A stretch of DNA of 64,000 bases from Bacteroidota bacterium (GTDB taxonomy: Bacteria > Bacteroidota > Rhodothermia > Rhodothermales > Rubricoccaceae), in contig JBCBNX010000014.1 in NCBI GenBank assembly GCA_039821555.1, positions 24,801 through 88,800 on the forward strand. The letters run 5' to 3'. The notes below the pieces were generated by a model. The model did not search any database. It was given only the letters and a program-made list of their open reading frames with translations, and had not been told where the DNA came from. Made by a program: the position numbers and the translations under genes. Shown in pieces: positions 27,465-36,697 of this stretch. The number at the start of each line of letters is the position of its first letter. Positions within the stretch are counted from its first letter, which is position 1.

Positions 27465-29297
27465 CTAGGGGCCAGCCGCTACGTCGGTGAGCGCGATCGG
27501 GCGCAGGGGTTCTGCGCGTAGGTGGAGGGCGGTACGCTCGGCCCAGCGAGTGTCGAGACGCTGGAGGCGGACGTGCAGCATCCGCGCGGTGGCTTCGTCG
27601 CCCAGGCCGAGGTGGCTGTAGGCCAGCAGGTAGAGCGCAGGCGCGTAGGTGGGATCGGCCTGAAGTGCCTTGCGCAGCGCTCCGATGGCGGCGCGGTAGG
27701 CATAGCGCTTGGTGTAGGTGCGGGCGAGGCCCAAAGCCGCTAGGTGCTGGTAGGCCGTGTGTTCTGCCGTGTGCTCAAAACGCGCCGCCGCTTCGGCGAA
27801 GTCGCCGCGCCGGAGGTGGTGGTGGCCCAGCGCATAGGCCGCTGGGAAAAACCCATCCGCGTGTTCCAGCGCTTGGGCATACGCCTGAGCCGCAGCGGCC
27901 CGGTCGCCGATACCCTCCAGCGTGGTGCCGACCAGAAAGAGCAGCGCCGGGTCGCTTGGCGCGTGTGCGGCCGCGTCGAGGAGGTCGGCGAGGTGTGGGC
28001 GCGGCGGCGACGTCGAGCGCGCCCGCTGGCTGCGCATCGTCCGAAGGTCGGCGACGGCCCGCAGCAGCTGCGCGTGTGGCGCCGCGGCCTCCAGCATGGA
28101 GAGGCGGGCCCGCAACGGCTGCGGCGCTTCGCGGTGCGCCAGGGTGGCGAGAGCCGGTTGGAGGTCCGTCGCCATGCACAGGTCTTCCCGGAGCAGGTCT
28201 GTCTCGCCCCGCGTGTTGCGCCCCGAGACCACGACACCCAGCACGCCCCCCTGCGTGTCGAGGAGCGGTCCGCCACTGTCGCCGGGGCCGACGGCATTGG
28301 CACTTACGAGGAGGCGGTGCCCAATGTGCAGGTCGGCGTAGCGCCGCGCCTCGGTGATGCTCTGCTGACCGCTGGGCCAGCCAGCTGTGAGCGTGATGCC
28401 CCCGAGTTGGATGTCGTCCGGTGCGGCGATGCGGCGCTCAGCAGCGTCGCTCAGCGGCAGCGGCACGACGCCCGCACGCGCCATGCGCTCAGGATCGACG
28501 TGCAGGATGGCGATGTCGCGGGCGGGGTCGAGCACCCACACGCGGCGTGTCGTCACGGTCTTGCCATTGGGCAGGGTGGCACGTACCCGGTTCATGCCGA
28601 CGACGACGTGATAGGCGGTGACGAGCGCATCTGGCGCGATGAGAAAGCCGGACCCGATGCGCTGCACGTCGTCGGCCCGGTTGGAGGCCACGAGGGGAAG
28701 GACTTGCTGGCGCGCCGTGTAGATCGCCTGGTCGAGCGCGTAGGCGGTCACGGAGACAGGCGGGGCCGTCGCCTGGCGGGCACCCACGCCCAGCAGAGGC
28801 TCGGACGTGGAGGCCGGGCCAGTTGCGGTGAGGCGGACCGTGAACGACCGCCGCAGTTCGAGTACCGCGTAGGTGCCGACCTCGGTCGTCCGGGTTTCTA
28901 CCTCGTCGACGCGGAGGACCTCCCAGGGGTCATCGAACGGGTTCAGCGCGGCGAAGGCGTCCTCCCAGGCAACGCGCTCGGCCTCCGTGGACGCAGTCGT
29001 GAGCAGGTCAGCCGTCACGGTAAACGGCGAGCGCCACTGGACGACGGGCTGCGAGGCCGACATGAAGAGCAGGGGCACCGCCTGGGGCGTGGCCTGCGCA
29101 TCGTCCGAGGCTCCAGACGAGCGCACGTCAGGTGAGCGCACGTCGTGCACGCGGCTGTCCTGTGCGAGCACCTCAGGCACCGTCGCGCCTAGGAACAGGA
29201 CGCCCAGGAACAGGACGCCCAGGAGCGCCATCGGCAGCCAGGCGCCGACGAGGTCGAGTACGGTTGCGCGAGCCAGGGTGGTCATGGCGAACCTCAT
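27465..29297 (-). CDS. Secreted trypsin-like serine protease with TPR repeats
   Basis: The 610-residue protein has an N-terminal signal or anchor (about 15-42). A S1/HtrA-like protease domain (about 195-390) carries the triad in LVTAYHVVVG (His), DIAILHVD (Asp) and GPGDSGGPLLD (Ser). After a linker, TPR units fill about 430-600 (ALEHADGFFPAAYALGHHH, KALQADPTYAPALYLLAYSH). It is likely envelope-located. The signal region contains two 15-bp tandem duplications: one encodes GVLFL twice and the other gives DVRSP/DVRSS. Confidence 0.85.
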   Translation of the reverse strand: MRFAMTTLARATVLDLVGAWLPMALLGVLFLGVLFLGATVPEVLAQDSRVHDVRSPDVRSSGASDDAQATPQAVPLLFMSASQPVVQWRSPFTVTADLLTTASTEAERVAWEDAFAALNPFDDPWEVLRVDEVETRTTEVGTYAVLELRRSFTVRLTATGPASTSEPLLGVGARQATAPPVSVTAYALDQAIYTARQQVLPLVASNRADDVQRIGSGFLIAPDALVTAYHVVVGMNRVRATLPNGKTVTTRRVWVLDPARDIAILHVDPERMARAGVVPLPLSDAAERRIAAPDDIQLGGITLTAGWPSGQQSITEARRYADLHIGHRLLVSANAVGPGDSGGPLLDTQGGVLGVVVSGRNTRGETDLLREDLCMATDLQPALATLAHREAPQPLRARLSMLEAAAPHAQLLRAVADLRTMRSQRARSTSPPRPHLADLLDAAAHAPSDPALLFLVGTTLEGIGDRAAAAQAYAQALEHADGFFPAAYALGHHHLRRGDFAEAAARFEHTAEHTAYQHLAALGLARTYTKRYAYRAAIGALRKALQADPTYAPALYLLAYSHLGLGDEATARMLHVRLQRLDTRWAERTALHLRAEPLRPIALTDVAAGP

Positions 29298-29521
29298 AGC
29301 TGAGGGCGGCCTCGCGCGTCGACGCTACCGCCCAACGATCAGGGTCTTCGTGTCTACTTGACAAAGACCGCGCCCGTTTCGTGAGAGCACAGGCCGGTTG
29401 GGGATGGTTGGTAACACTAAGATAACATGGGTGGCCGCCCAGAGCTATCCCGTCTGGAATCCCCCAATGGGTTTGCCAGCAGCGGGAGGGATCCGGCCTG
29501 CAATCGGGAGAAACGCCCGGC

Positions 29522-30337
29522 CTAGGCGGTGCCTTCGTCCCGCACGATGGCGCGCAGCCACGCGGTCAGCCGCGCCCGGACCTGCTGCCCCACCTCCATC
29601 ACCTCCTCGTGGTTGAGCGGCGTCGCGTGCAGCCCGGCGGCGAGGTTCGTGATCGTCGAGATGCCGAGGGTGCGCATGCCGAGGGCCGTGGCCTGGATGG
29701 CCTCGGGGACGGTGCTCATGCCGACGGCGTCGGCGCCGAGGTGGCGGAAGGCGCGGATCTCGGCGGGCGTCTCGTAGCTCGGGCCGAGCGTCCAGAGGTA
29801 GACGCCCCGCCGCACGGTGAGCCCTTGCTGGAGTGCGAGCGCCTCGGCGCGGTCCGTCCACGCAGCGTCGAACGGCTCCACGAGGTCGGGCCAGCGCGGT
29901 TCGCCTTCGCGGACGGGCCCCGCCGTCGGGCTGGTGAAGGCGAGGTTGATGTGGTCCGTGATGAGCATGAGCGTCCCCGGCACGAAGCGCGGGTCGATGC
30001 CGCCTGCTGCGTTGGTGAGCACGAGGTCGCGCGCGCCGAGCGCATGCGCGAGCCGCACCGGAAAGGCTAGCGTCGAGGACGGGTGCCCCTCGTAGGCGTG
30101 AACGCGCCCCTGCACGAAGAGCACGGACTGCCCTTCGAGCGTCCCAAAGACGAGCCGCCCCGCGTGGCCCTTCACCGTCGAATGCGGGTAGCCGGGGATC
30201 TCGGTCGTCGGGATCACCGTGGTGTTCTCTGCACTCTCGGCGAGCGCACCCAGTCCCGATCCGAGCACGAGCGCCATCGACGGCGTTGCGTCGGTGTGGG
30301 CACGGACGGCGGCAACGGCAGCAGCGAGGTCAGACAC
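29522..30337 (-). CDS. Purine nucleoside phosphorylase (trimeric class)
   Basis: With the GTG start at 30337 the product is 271 residues, the usual length of class I PNP. It has LVLGSGLGALAE with the phosphate-binding Ser, GHAGRLVFG, FVQGRVHAYEGH, LVLTNAAGGI, LMLITDHINL and TLGPSYETPAEIRAFR. The late DAVGMSTVPEAI and ISTITNLAAG blocks follow. It splits inosine and guanosine with phosphate. An ATG at 30424 would add 29 unconserved residues, so I prefer GTG. Confidence 0.92.
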   Translation of the reverse strand: MSDLAAAVAAVRAHTDATPSMALVLGSGLGALAESAENTTVIPTTEIPGYPHSTVKGHAGRLVFGTLEGQSVLFVQGRVHAYEGHPSSTLAFPVRLAHALGARDLVLTNAAGGIDPRFVPGTLMLITDHINLAFTSPTAGPVREGEPRWPDLVEPFDAAWTDRAEALALQQGLTVRRGVYLWTLGPSYETPAEIRAFRHLGADAVGMSTVPEAIQATALGMRTLGISTITNLAAGLHATPLNHEEVMEVGQQVRARLTAWLRAIVRDEGTA

Positions 30338-30452
30338 AGGACGAGGCGGAAAACAGGAGAACGGAGCGACGGGGAAGGGAAGGTAGCCCAAGTCAAACGG
30401 CTGGACTCCGAAGCCCTGCCTCACCGCAACACCGCCTCACCGCGCTAGCGCC

Positions 30453-32443
30453 TCATGCATGCCCCAGCACCAGTAGGTCGTCGTCTACCGTGAGCGTGGC
30501 CGAGAACGAGCGCGGCGGGTGCAGCCGGACGCCGCTCCGGCGGCTGCGCTCGGCGTGGAGGCGTACGCCGAGAAACACCTCGCCGCGTTGGGCAGCGGCG
30601 TGCCGGAGCGCGTCCACGCCGAGGGGGCGCCCGGTCAGGCCATAGCGCGAGGCGGGGCGAAAGCGAAGCTGTGGCCCAGCCGCCTGGAAGAGCGCTTCAT
30701 AGACCGGCAGCAGTTCCCGCCGGAGCGCGACGTGCGCGAGCATGTGGCTCACCATCAGCGGGCTCAGGATGATCTCCGCCGGGTCTTCGTCGTAGAGCAC
30801 GGCGTTGTCCTCGTCGGTCAGCTCGATGAGCACGTCCGGCGCGGCGTCCCCGGTCAGCCCGGCCTCGTCGAGGAGGTCGCGGAGGAGGACGTAGGCGTAG
30901 ATCGTGCGCGCGTCTGAGGTCGCCCCTGAGGCCTGCGTGGTCGCGACGAGGAGCACATTGGTGTAGGCACCGAGGTCGAGCGGGGCGAGGTCGGCGGCCA
31001 CGGTCGGGTCGCCGTGCAGGTAGCGGAGGTCGAGGCCGGAGAGGTCGTAGCCGGACCGCGTGACGGAGCGCTCGCGGTCCTCGACGGAATTGGGTGCGAC
31101 CACGTCCACCCGGATCGACGCGGAGTGCATCGCGGCGAGCGCTTCGAGGATGGCGGGGGCGCGGTGGCTCCACCCGAGCATCAGCACGCGGCGCTCGACG
31201 GGGAGCGCTGCTCGCGTTGCGCCCTTGGGGCGGGCAGGCGGCATCGTTGCAGGGGTGGGCGGGGCGGCAGCGAGGTCGGTGTGGCTCAGCTGCGCCGCCA
31301 CCACGGCGATCCGGTCGCCGGGCTCCACACGCGTCTCGGTGGGCGGCGCGAGTAGCGGCGTGAACCCCTCCGCTGCCGTCACGACGTTTGCCATTGCTGC
31401 GTTCGCCGTCGCTGCGTTGGGGCGCACGAGGCCCAGCACGGCGGCCTTCGGGAAGCGCGCCTGCACCTCGCCGAAGCGCATCCCCACAGCCTCGGCGTGC
31501 TCGACGATGTAGACCTCGCTCGTGGCCCCGAACGTGAGCAGCTGAACACCTGCGCGAGGCCGGGCTGCAGGAGGGCCTGGGCCACGAGTTGCCCGCTCAC
31601 GGCGTCGCTGACGACCATCCGGCGGTCGCCGGTGTAGACGCGGGCGGCGAGGCCGAGGCTGCGCTTGTCGAACACCTCGGCGATGAGCGCCGGGGGCTCG
31701 GACCGGCCAGGCGCGGCGTGGAGGTAGTGCCCGATGAGCGCGAGCGTTTTCACGATGCGCTCGTCGGTGTCGTCGTCCGAGGCCGTGGGGTAGGCAGCCC
31801 CCGGCAGGATCACCGCCGAGGCCCGGCGGAAGGCGGCGCGTTCAAGGTGGTCGTAGACCAGCGGCGAGCCCGCGCGTAGGATGACCCGGTGCTCGTCCCA
31901 GTGCTCGCCTGCGCGCGTTCGCAGCGTGTCGAGCAGCCCCATGTCGACCTGCTCGGCCAGCACCACGATGCGGAAGCGCCGTGCGCCGCGGCGGGCGAGG
32001 AACCGCTTCACCCGCTCCTCGGCGCGCAGCAGCTCCTCCACGATCACCGGCGTGCGGCTCGTCCAGCCGAGCACCAGCAGGTGGTCCTCGTCGGCGATGG
32101 GCGTGAGGCCGCGTTCCAGGTCGCGGATCGTCTCGTTGAGCCACTGCGTCATCACGGCCACGAGTGCGCCCACGAAGAACACGTAGCCCAGCAGCGTCAC
32201 CACGGTCGCGATGGTGCGGAGGGCCGCGCCCTCGTCGTCGCCGAGGTAGCCGGGGTCGGAGAGGTGGAGGAACGCCCACCAGACGGCCTCGCCGAGCGAG
32301 TCGAACGCGCCGATGGCGAACGCGAGCACGCCGCCCCCCACGGCGATCCCAACGAGGATGCCAGCCACCAGCAGCAGCCGGTAGGGCACGCCGCGCACGA
32401 GCAGGCGCTCCATCAGGTAGCGGACGCGGTCAGCGAGGCGCAT
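30453..32443 (-). pseudogene. CASTOR/POLLUX-like ion channel, split by a one-base frameshift
   Basis: The first frame (32443 down to about 31545) encodes membrane helices (about 20-40 and 85-110) and an RCK-like domain (LLVLGWTSRTPVIVEELL) ending in LAQVF. The reading then continues in another frame as LLTFGATSEVYIVEHAEAVGM, here cited as LLTFGATSEVY then IVEHAEAVGM. The second half has its own RCK-like domain (VLMLGWSHRAPAILEAL). Together they give about 660 residues, the size of bacterial CASTOR/POLLUX relatives. One missing base near 31543-31550 explains the break; a sequencing error is as likely as real decay. Without the error this would be an intact potassium- or calcium-type channel. 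Confidence 0.8.
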
Positions 32444-32500
32444 GGGAAAGGTCAGAAGGGCGAAGTGGGAAGTGAGAAGTCCGCTGTGGTTTCGCCCTCA

Positions 32501-32779
32501 TCATGCGTCTCGGGTCGCGTCGTCGGGCGTCGCCCCGTCCTCGTCCCGGGTTGTATCGTCATCGGTCGCCTCGCCGCGCTTGCGGGGGTCGTCGGGCTTG
32601 CCGAAGTGGCCGACGTAGACGGTGAGCATGACGAGCATGCCGACGGCGAGGCCATAGGGCAGATACCGCCGCACCACCGGCACCTGCACGCCGAGCGCTA
32701 GGTCGACGATTATCAGCGCCAGTGACCCGAACGCAAGGAACAGGCTGAAGAGAAACAGGCGGCGCAGCAGCGGAGACAT
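32501..32779 (-). CDS. Small two-helix membrane protein
   Basis: This 92-residue protein has two hydrophobic helices (about 6-29 and 40-60) and a highly acidic, Thr/Asp-rich tail. No family recognised. The frame is open far upstream over the histidine kinase gene, but the ATG at 32779 gives a compact membrane protein. It lies upstream of the channel gene on the same strand and diverges from the histidine kinase. Confidence 0.6.
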   Translation of the reverse strand: MSPLLRRLFLFSLFLAFGSLALIIVDLALGVQVPVVRRYLPYGLAVGMLVMLTVYVGHFGKPDDPRKRGEATDDDTTRDEDGATPDDATRDA

Positions 32780-32895
32780 AGAGAGTGGCGATGGAAAAAG
32801 GCGAGGGGCGAGCGGAGACGCAAAGGAGGCAGTGAGAGCACGGCAACACCGCCGCACGCATCGTTGACAAACGTTGACGCCGCTCGTGACGCGCG

Positions 32896-32927
32896 GTGAC
32901 ACCCCGAAAGCTAGCGCCGCGTATACT
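32896..32927 (+). promoter_or_regulatory. Possible promoter of the two-component system
   Basis: TATACT at 32922-32927 lies 75 bases before the kinase start. The best upstream box is GTGACA at 32896-32901, but the 20-base spacing is longer than ideal. The two TTGACA-like boxes further upstream (TTGACA and TTGACG near 32866-32880) are too far away. Confidence 0.4.
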
Positions 32928-33001
32928 GCCGCGTTGCATTCACGGTACGCCGACGCGCGGCCCGTTCGTCCTTCTCCCCTTGTTGTTCGTCCCTCGGAAG
33001 C

Positions 33002-34675
33002 GTGCGTGCGCATCACCGCATCGGGCTGATCCTGCTGGCGCTGGTGCTCGTGCCGACGCTCGGCTACGTGGCCTATGAGGCCAACGCGCTCAGCGCCAAC
33101 GAGGAGCTCCTGGAGTCGATCTACACGCAGCAGCTCGACGCGCTGCTGTTCTCGGTGAACCAGTACGCCTTCGACAACACCGACGGCTGGGCGCGCGACC
33201 TCGCGGACGGGTTCCAGCAGGCGCGCCGCGACGGCCAGCCGATCCAGGCCGCGCTCGACAGCGCGCTCGCCCGGGAGAACGCCATCGTTGGTGCGTTTGT
33301 CGCGGACACGACGCTGCGGCGCACCCTCTCGGTGGTCGAGAGCGACACGGCCGTGGCCCCGCCGCCGCCGCTGGACGCCGCCTTCGTGCGCCAGCTCCTC
33401 GGGCGCTACCGCGTCGGCTATCGGCAACTCGCGCCGCAGACGCTCTGGACGGACGCGGGCACGGCGCGGATGGACCGCATCGCGCTCACCTTCGTCACCG
33501 ACACGCCGCTCGACGGCGCGGCCACGGACGAGGCGGCGGCCTGGGGGGCGCCCCCCCACATCGCCGGGTTCGTCCTCGACGTGCCGACGTTCATCCAGGA
33601 AGTACTCGGCCGTAAGATGGCCACGGTGAGCCGCGGCGCGTTCGCGCTCAGCGTGGCCGACACCAGCGGCGCCGTCGTCTACCGCACCGAGGCGGCGCCC
33701 GACCCGCGCCCCGACGCGCCCCCCGCCATCGAGGCCGACGCGAGTGCCGTCCCTGACCTCGCCCGGAAGGCGCTGTGGATCCTCCCGGCGCACACGCTCG
33801 GCATCGGCGTGCCCGGCGAGAGCATCGGCGATTCGCTGCAGCGGCGGTTCCGGCGCAACCTCATCGTGATCGGGCTGCTCGGCGTGCTGCTGCTCGGCGC
33901 GGCCGTGTTTGCCTACCGGAGCGTCGAGCAGGAGATCGAACTCGCCCGTGTGCGTGCCCGCTTGGTTTCGAACGTGTCGCACGAGCTGCGCACGCCGCTG
34001 GCGCTCATCCGGATGTATGCCGAGACGCTCGAAGCGGGCCGCGTGCCGGACAGGCGGCGGCCGGAGTACCTCGGCGTGATCGCCCGCGAGAGCGAGCGCC
34101 TGAGCCGGCTCATCGACACGCTGCTCAACTTTTCCCGCATCGAGGCGGGCCGCGAGCGCTTCGACCTCGCGCCGACGGACCTCAACGGCCTCGCCCGCGA
34201 CGTGGTGGCGCGGTTCGCGCTGCCCGCCGAGCGCGACGGCTTCACCATCGAAACGACCTTTGTCAACAACCTGCCCACCGTGGAGGCCGACGCGGAGGCG
34301 CTGACCGAAGCGCTTGTCAACCTTGTGGATAACGCGTTGAAATACTCTCGGCCGCACCCCGACGCGCGTCGCGTCGCCGTCCGCACGGGCATTCACCGCA
34401 ACGGTACCCGGAAGGCGCAGGCCTACGTGGAGGTCGAGGACGAGGGCCCCGGCATCGCCGCTACGCACCAGCGCCAGGTCTTCGAGCCGTTCTTCCGCGT
34501 GGGCGACGACGCCCGCGACGACCTCGTCCACGAGACGAAGGGCACGGGCCTCGGCCTCGCGCTCGTGGCTCGCATCGCCGAGGCGCACGGCGGCCGCATC
34601 GACCTCCACAGCGCCCCTGGCGACGGCGCCCGCTTCCGGTTACTGCTGCCGGTGGCGAGTGCTCAACCTGCCTGA
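33002..34675 (+). CDS. Two-component sensor histidine kinase
   Basis: The 557-residue kinase has a first membrane helix (about 6-28), a periplasmic sensor region of about 240 residues and a second helix (about 285-307). The HisKA box is VSNVSHELRTPLALIRMYAE with His327, and the HATPase domain has NLVDNALKYS (N box), DEGPGIA (G1) and GTGLGLALV (G2). It starts with GTG, the only start that includes the first helix. The response regulator gene follows after a repeat-filled gap of 136 bases. Confidence 0.93.
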   Translation: MRAHHRIGLILLALVLVPTLGYVAYEANALSANEELLESIYTQQLDALLFSVNQYAFDNTDGWARDLADGFQQARRDGQPIQAALDSALARENAIVGAFVADTTLRRTLSVVESDTAVAPPPPLDAAFVRQLLGRYRVGYRQLAPQTLWTDAGTARMDRIALTFVTDTPLDGAATDEAAAWGAPPHIAGFVLDVPTFIQEVLGRKMATVSRGAFALSVADTSGAVVYRTEAAPDPRPDAPPAIEADASAVPDLARKALWILPAHTLGIGVPGESIGDSLQRRFRRNLIVIGLLGVLLLGAAVFAYRSVEQEIELARVRARLVSNVSHELRTPLALIRMYAETLEAGRVPDRRRPEYLGVIARESERLSRLIDTLLNFSRIEAGRERFDLAPTDLNGLARDVVARFALPAERDGFTIETTFVNNLPTVEADAEALTEALVNLVDNALKYSRPHPDARRVAVRTGIHRNGTRKAQAYVEVEDEGPGIAATHQRQVFEPFFRVGDDARDDLVHETKGTGLGLALVARIAEAHGGRIDLHSAPGDGARFRLLLPVASAQPA

Positions 34676-34698
34676 TCCATCTCCCTTCCTGCTTTCCT

Positions 34699-34764
34699 GT
34701 CATCCTGAACTTGATTCAGGATCTAGCCACGCTCGTTGAGATGCTGAACCGAGTCCAGCATGAC
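34699..34764. repeat. TCATCCTGA-type hairpin repeat (copy 2) between kinase and regulator genes
   Basis: The segment holds ATCCTGAA/TTCAGGAT and ATGCTG/CAGCAT hairpins and begins and ends with GTCATCCTGA- and CATGACA-like ends. It is a compact relative of the repeats at 18854 and 42432. Sitting inside the two-component operon, it may uncouple expression of the two genes. Confidence 0.6.
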
Positions 34765-34811
34765 ACAGACGAGGAGCTGAGCTAGACCTGAGGAATCGAC
34801 TTCTGACCCTC

Positions 34812-35495
34812 ATGCCCCACATCCTCATCGTCGAAGACGAGCCGGCCATGCGCGACGGGCTGCGCGACAACCTCGAGTTCGAGGGCTACGACGTGGACAC
34901 CGCCAACGACGGCGAGGGCGGCCTCGCGGCCCTTCGCGAGAAGCGCTACGATCTCTGCCTCCTCGACGTGATGATGCCCGTCCGCTCGGGCTTCGACGTG
35001 TGCCGCACCGCCCGCGCCGAAGGGGTCACGACGCCCATCATCATGCTCACCGCCAAGGGCCAAGAGCTCGACAAGGTGCGCGGGCTGGAGTACGGTGCCG
35101 ACGACTACGTGGTGAAGCCGTTCAGCCTCCGCGAACTGCTCGCCCGCGTGAAGGCCGTCCTCCGCCGCGGCGCGCCCGCCGAGGCCAGCGACCAGGCTAC
35201 GGTCGGGCGGCTGCACGTCGACTTCCACACCTACGAGGCCACGCTCGACGACGAGCCCGCCACGCTCACGCACCTGGAGTTCGAGGTGCTGCGCTACTTC
35301 CACACGCGCCCCTCCGAGCCGATCTCGCGCGACCAACTCCTCACTGACGTCTGGGGCTACGACGGCGACGACCTCCCGACGACGCGCACCGTGGACAACT
35401 TCATCCTGAAGCTCCGCCAGAAGCTCGAACCCGACCCCGCGCGCCCTCGGCATCTGCTGACCGTGCACGGCGTGGGGTACAAGTACGTGCCGTGA
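34812..35495 (+). CDS. OmpR/PhoB-family response regulator
   Basis: This 227-residue regulator has a receiver domain (1-120) with the acidic pocket VEDE (8-10), the phosphorylated Asp52 in LLDVMMP, Thr in MLTAKG and Lys in VVKPFSLREL. A winged-helix DNA-binding domain follows (about 135-227; LTHLEFEVLRYF, RTVDNFILKLRQKLE). It should be phosphorylated by the upstream kinase. Its targets are unknown. Confidence 0.95.
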   Translation: MPHILIVEDEPAMRDGLRDNLEFEGYDVDTANDGEGGLAALREKRYDLCLLDVMMPVRSGFDVCRTARAEGVTTPIIMLTAKGQELDKVRGLEYGADDYVVKPFSLRELLARVKAVLRRGAPAEASDQATVGRLHVDFHTYEATLDDEPATLTHLEFEVLRYFHTRPSEPISRDQLLTDVWGYDGDDLPTTRTVDNFILKLRQKLEPDPARPRHLLTVHGVGYKYVP

Positions 35496-35516
35496 GCGCT
35501 GCTATCGTGCCGGTGC

Positions 35517-35631
35517 GGCTCCCCCTGCTTGACACGCCTGGACGGCGGTCAAGCTGTCCCCCTCACGGGTGAGGGGGACAGTTTTGGTTGAGTTGGGAGC
35601 GCAGCGACCGTCAACCAAAACAGGGGGAGCC
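35517..35631. repeat. Three-hairpin palindromic element, copy 1
   Basis: The 115-bp element starts GGCTCCCCC and ends GGGGGAGCC. In the centre (35554-35581) CTGTCCCCCTCAC pairs with GTGAGGGGGACAG. The left arm folds as CTTGAC/GTCAAG and the right arm as TTTTGGTTGA/TCAACCAAAA. It lies between the response regulator and the DUF559 gene. Confidence 0.85.
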
Positions 35632-35680
35632 AGCCCGCCCCGAGGTTACGTCCGCGCCGCGCCGGTGTCTGACGCCCCCC

Positions 35681-36037
35681 ATGCGTCGCCGCTCCGCCCA
35701 AACTCCAGTCCGCCGCCACCTCCGCACCCACGGCACCACCGCCGAGGCAACGCTGTGGGGCGCGCTCAAGAACCGCCAACTCGCCAGGCGGCGCTTCCGA
35801 CGGCAGCACGGCCTCGGCGCGTACGTCGTGGACTTCTACTGCCCCGCCGAACGCCTCGCCATCGAACTCGACGGGGCCCCGCACTTCACGTCGGAAGGCC
35901 AAGCACGCGACGCGCTCCGCGACCACGCTCTGGCAATGGCTGGCGTGCGCGTGCTTCGCTTCGAGAACCGCACGGTGTTCGAGAACCCAGACGCGGTGCT
36001 GGACGCGATCCACGCGGCGTTTCGGGAGGAGACGTAG
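35681..36037 (+). CDS. DUF559 domain (Vsr-like endonuclease fold) protein
   Basis: The 118-residue protein has the DUF559 pattern: HGTTAEATLWGALKNRQL, FRRQHGLGAYVVDFYCPAERLAIELDG (key parts VVDFYC and AIELDG) and VRVLRFENRTVFEN. It resembles very-short-patch repair endonucleases, with the D-E/D-X-K-like core in VDFYCP/IELDG. The biological role is unknown. The ATG at 35681 is used; an upstream start would run into the repeat element. It lies between two element copies. Confidence 0.85.
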   Translation: MRRRSAQTPVRRHLRTHGTTAEATLWGALKNRQLARRRFRRQHGLGAYVVDFYCPAERLAIELDGAPHFTSEGQARDALRDHALAMAGVRVLRFENRTVFENPDAVLDAIHAAFREET

Positions 36038-36052
36038 CATTCTCAGCGGTGC

Positions 36053-36173
36053 GGCTCCCCCCGTCCTGCGTCGTCTCCGCTCACGTTCGTTCGCTGCGCT
36101 CCTCGGACGGTCCCCCTCACGTTTGAGGGGGACAGTTTCGCGACCCTTCAGGGGGAGCGAAACGGGGGGAGCC
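36053..36173. repeat. Three-hairpin palindromic element, copy 2
   Basis: GGCTCCCCCC start and GGGGGAGCC end, with a central GGTCCCCCTCAC/GTTTGAGGGGGACA palindrome. The right arm folds as TTTCGC/GAGCGAAA. The left arm carries the Ser-rich TCCGCTCACGTTCGTTCGCT variant shared with copies 3 and 4. Copies 2-4 fill the gap between the DUF559 gene and the restriction-modification gene. Confidence 0.85.
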
Positions 36174-36280
36174 GCCCCAGCACGAAGCCTGGCCGACTCC
36201 CGACCTCACGCCGCGTATGCCCCATCGGTGTAAGGCATCGGGTTGGGCTCTGCGCGCGCCGTCTAGGATCGCGGCGGTCC

Positions 36281-36413
36281 GGCTCCCCCCGTCCTGCGTC
36301 GCCTCCGCTCACGTTCGTTCGCTGCGCTCCTCGGACTGTCCCCCTCACGGGTGAGGGGGACAGTTTGGGATGACGCAGGAGCGAAGCGACTGTCAGCCAA
36401 AACGGGGGGAGCC
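36281..36413. repeat. Three-hairpin palindromic element, copy 3
   Basis: The 133-bp copy starts GGCTCCCCCC and ends GGGGGAGCC. The central palindrome CTGTCCCCCTCAC/GTGAGGGGGACAG is perfect. Arms are the long left variant (CCTGCGTC...) and TTTGGGATGACGCAGGAGCG on the right, which can also pair with the left arm. Confidence 0.85.
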
Positions 36414-36551
36414 GACCCAGCAAATTGCGGGAGCGGCTCAGGTGCCAGGGCTGGCCCGGGCGGGCGTGCCTCCGGGGACGGGAGCATATCCGAGCAGCGT
36501 TCGAGGCTGACACGTAGCGTTCGCGGCAGTCCGGCTCCCGCCGTCCTGCAC

Positions 36552-36686
36552 GGCTCCCCCCGTCTTGCGTCGCCTCCGCTCACGTTCGTTCGCTCCGCTC
36601 CTCAGACTGTCCCCCTCACACGTGAGGGGGACAGCTTGACCGCCGCCCCTGACTCTCAACAGCGCGCGCGTCAAGCGGGGGGAGCC
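36552..36686. repeat. Three-hairpin palindromic element, copy 4
   Basis: The 135-bp copy has GGCTCCCCCC and GGGGGAGCC ends and the central palindrome CTGTCCCCCTCAC/GTGAGGGGGACAG. It ends 12 bases before the restriction-modification gene's stop codon. A further partial left end (GGCTCCCGCCGTCCTGCA) lies just before it, suggesting a nested or truncated copy. Confidence 0.85.
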
Positions 36687-36697
36687 GCCCCAGCACC

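Noticed and set aside
29397..29521. A small gene between the protease and the phosphorylase genes.
   Set aside because: The plus-strand frame there is short, starts in a region with no leader features and shows no motif.
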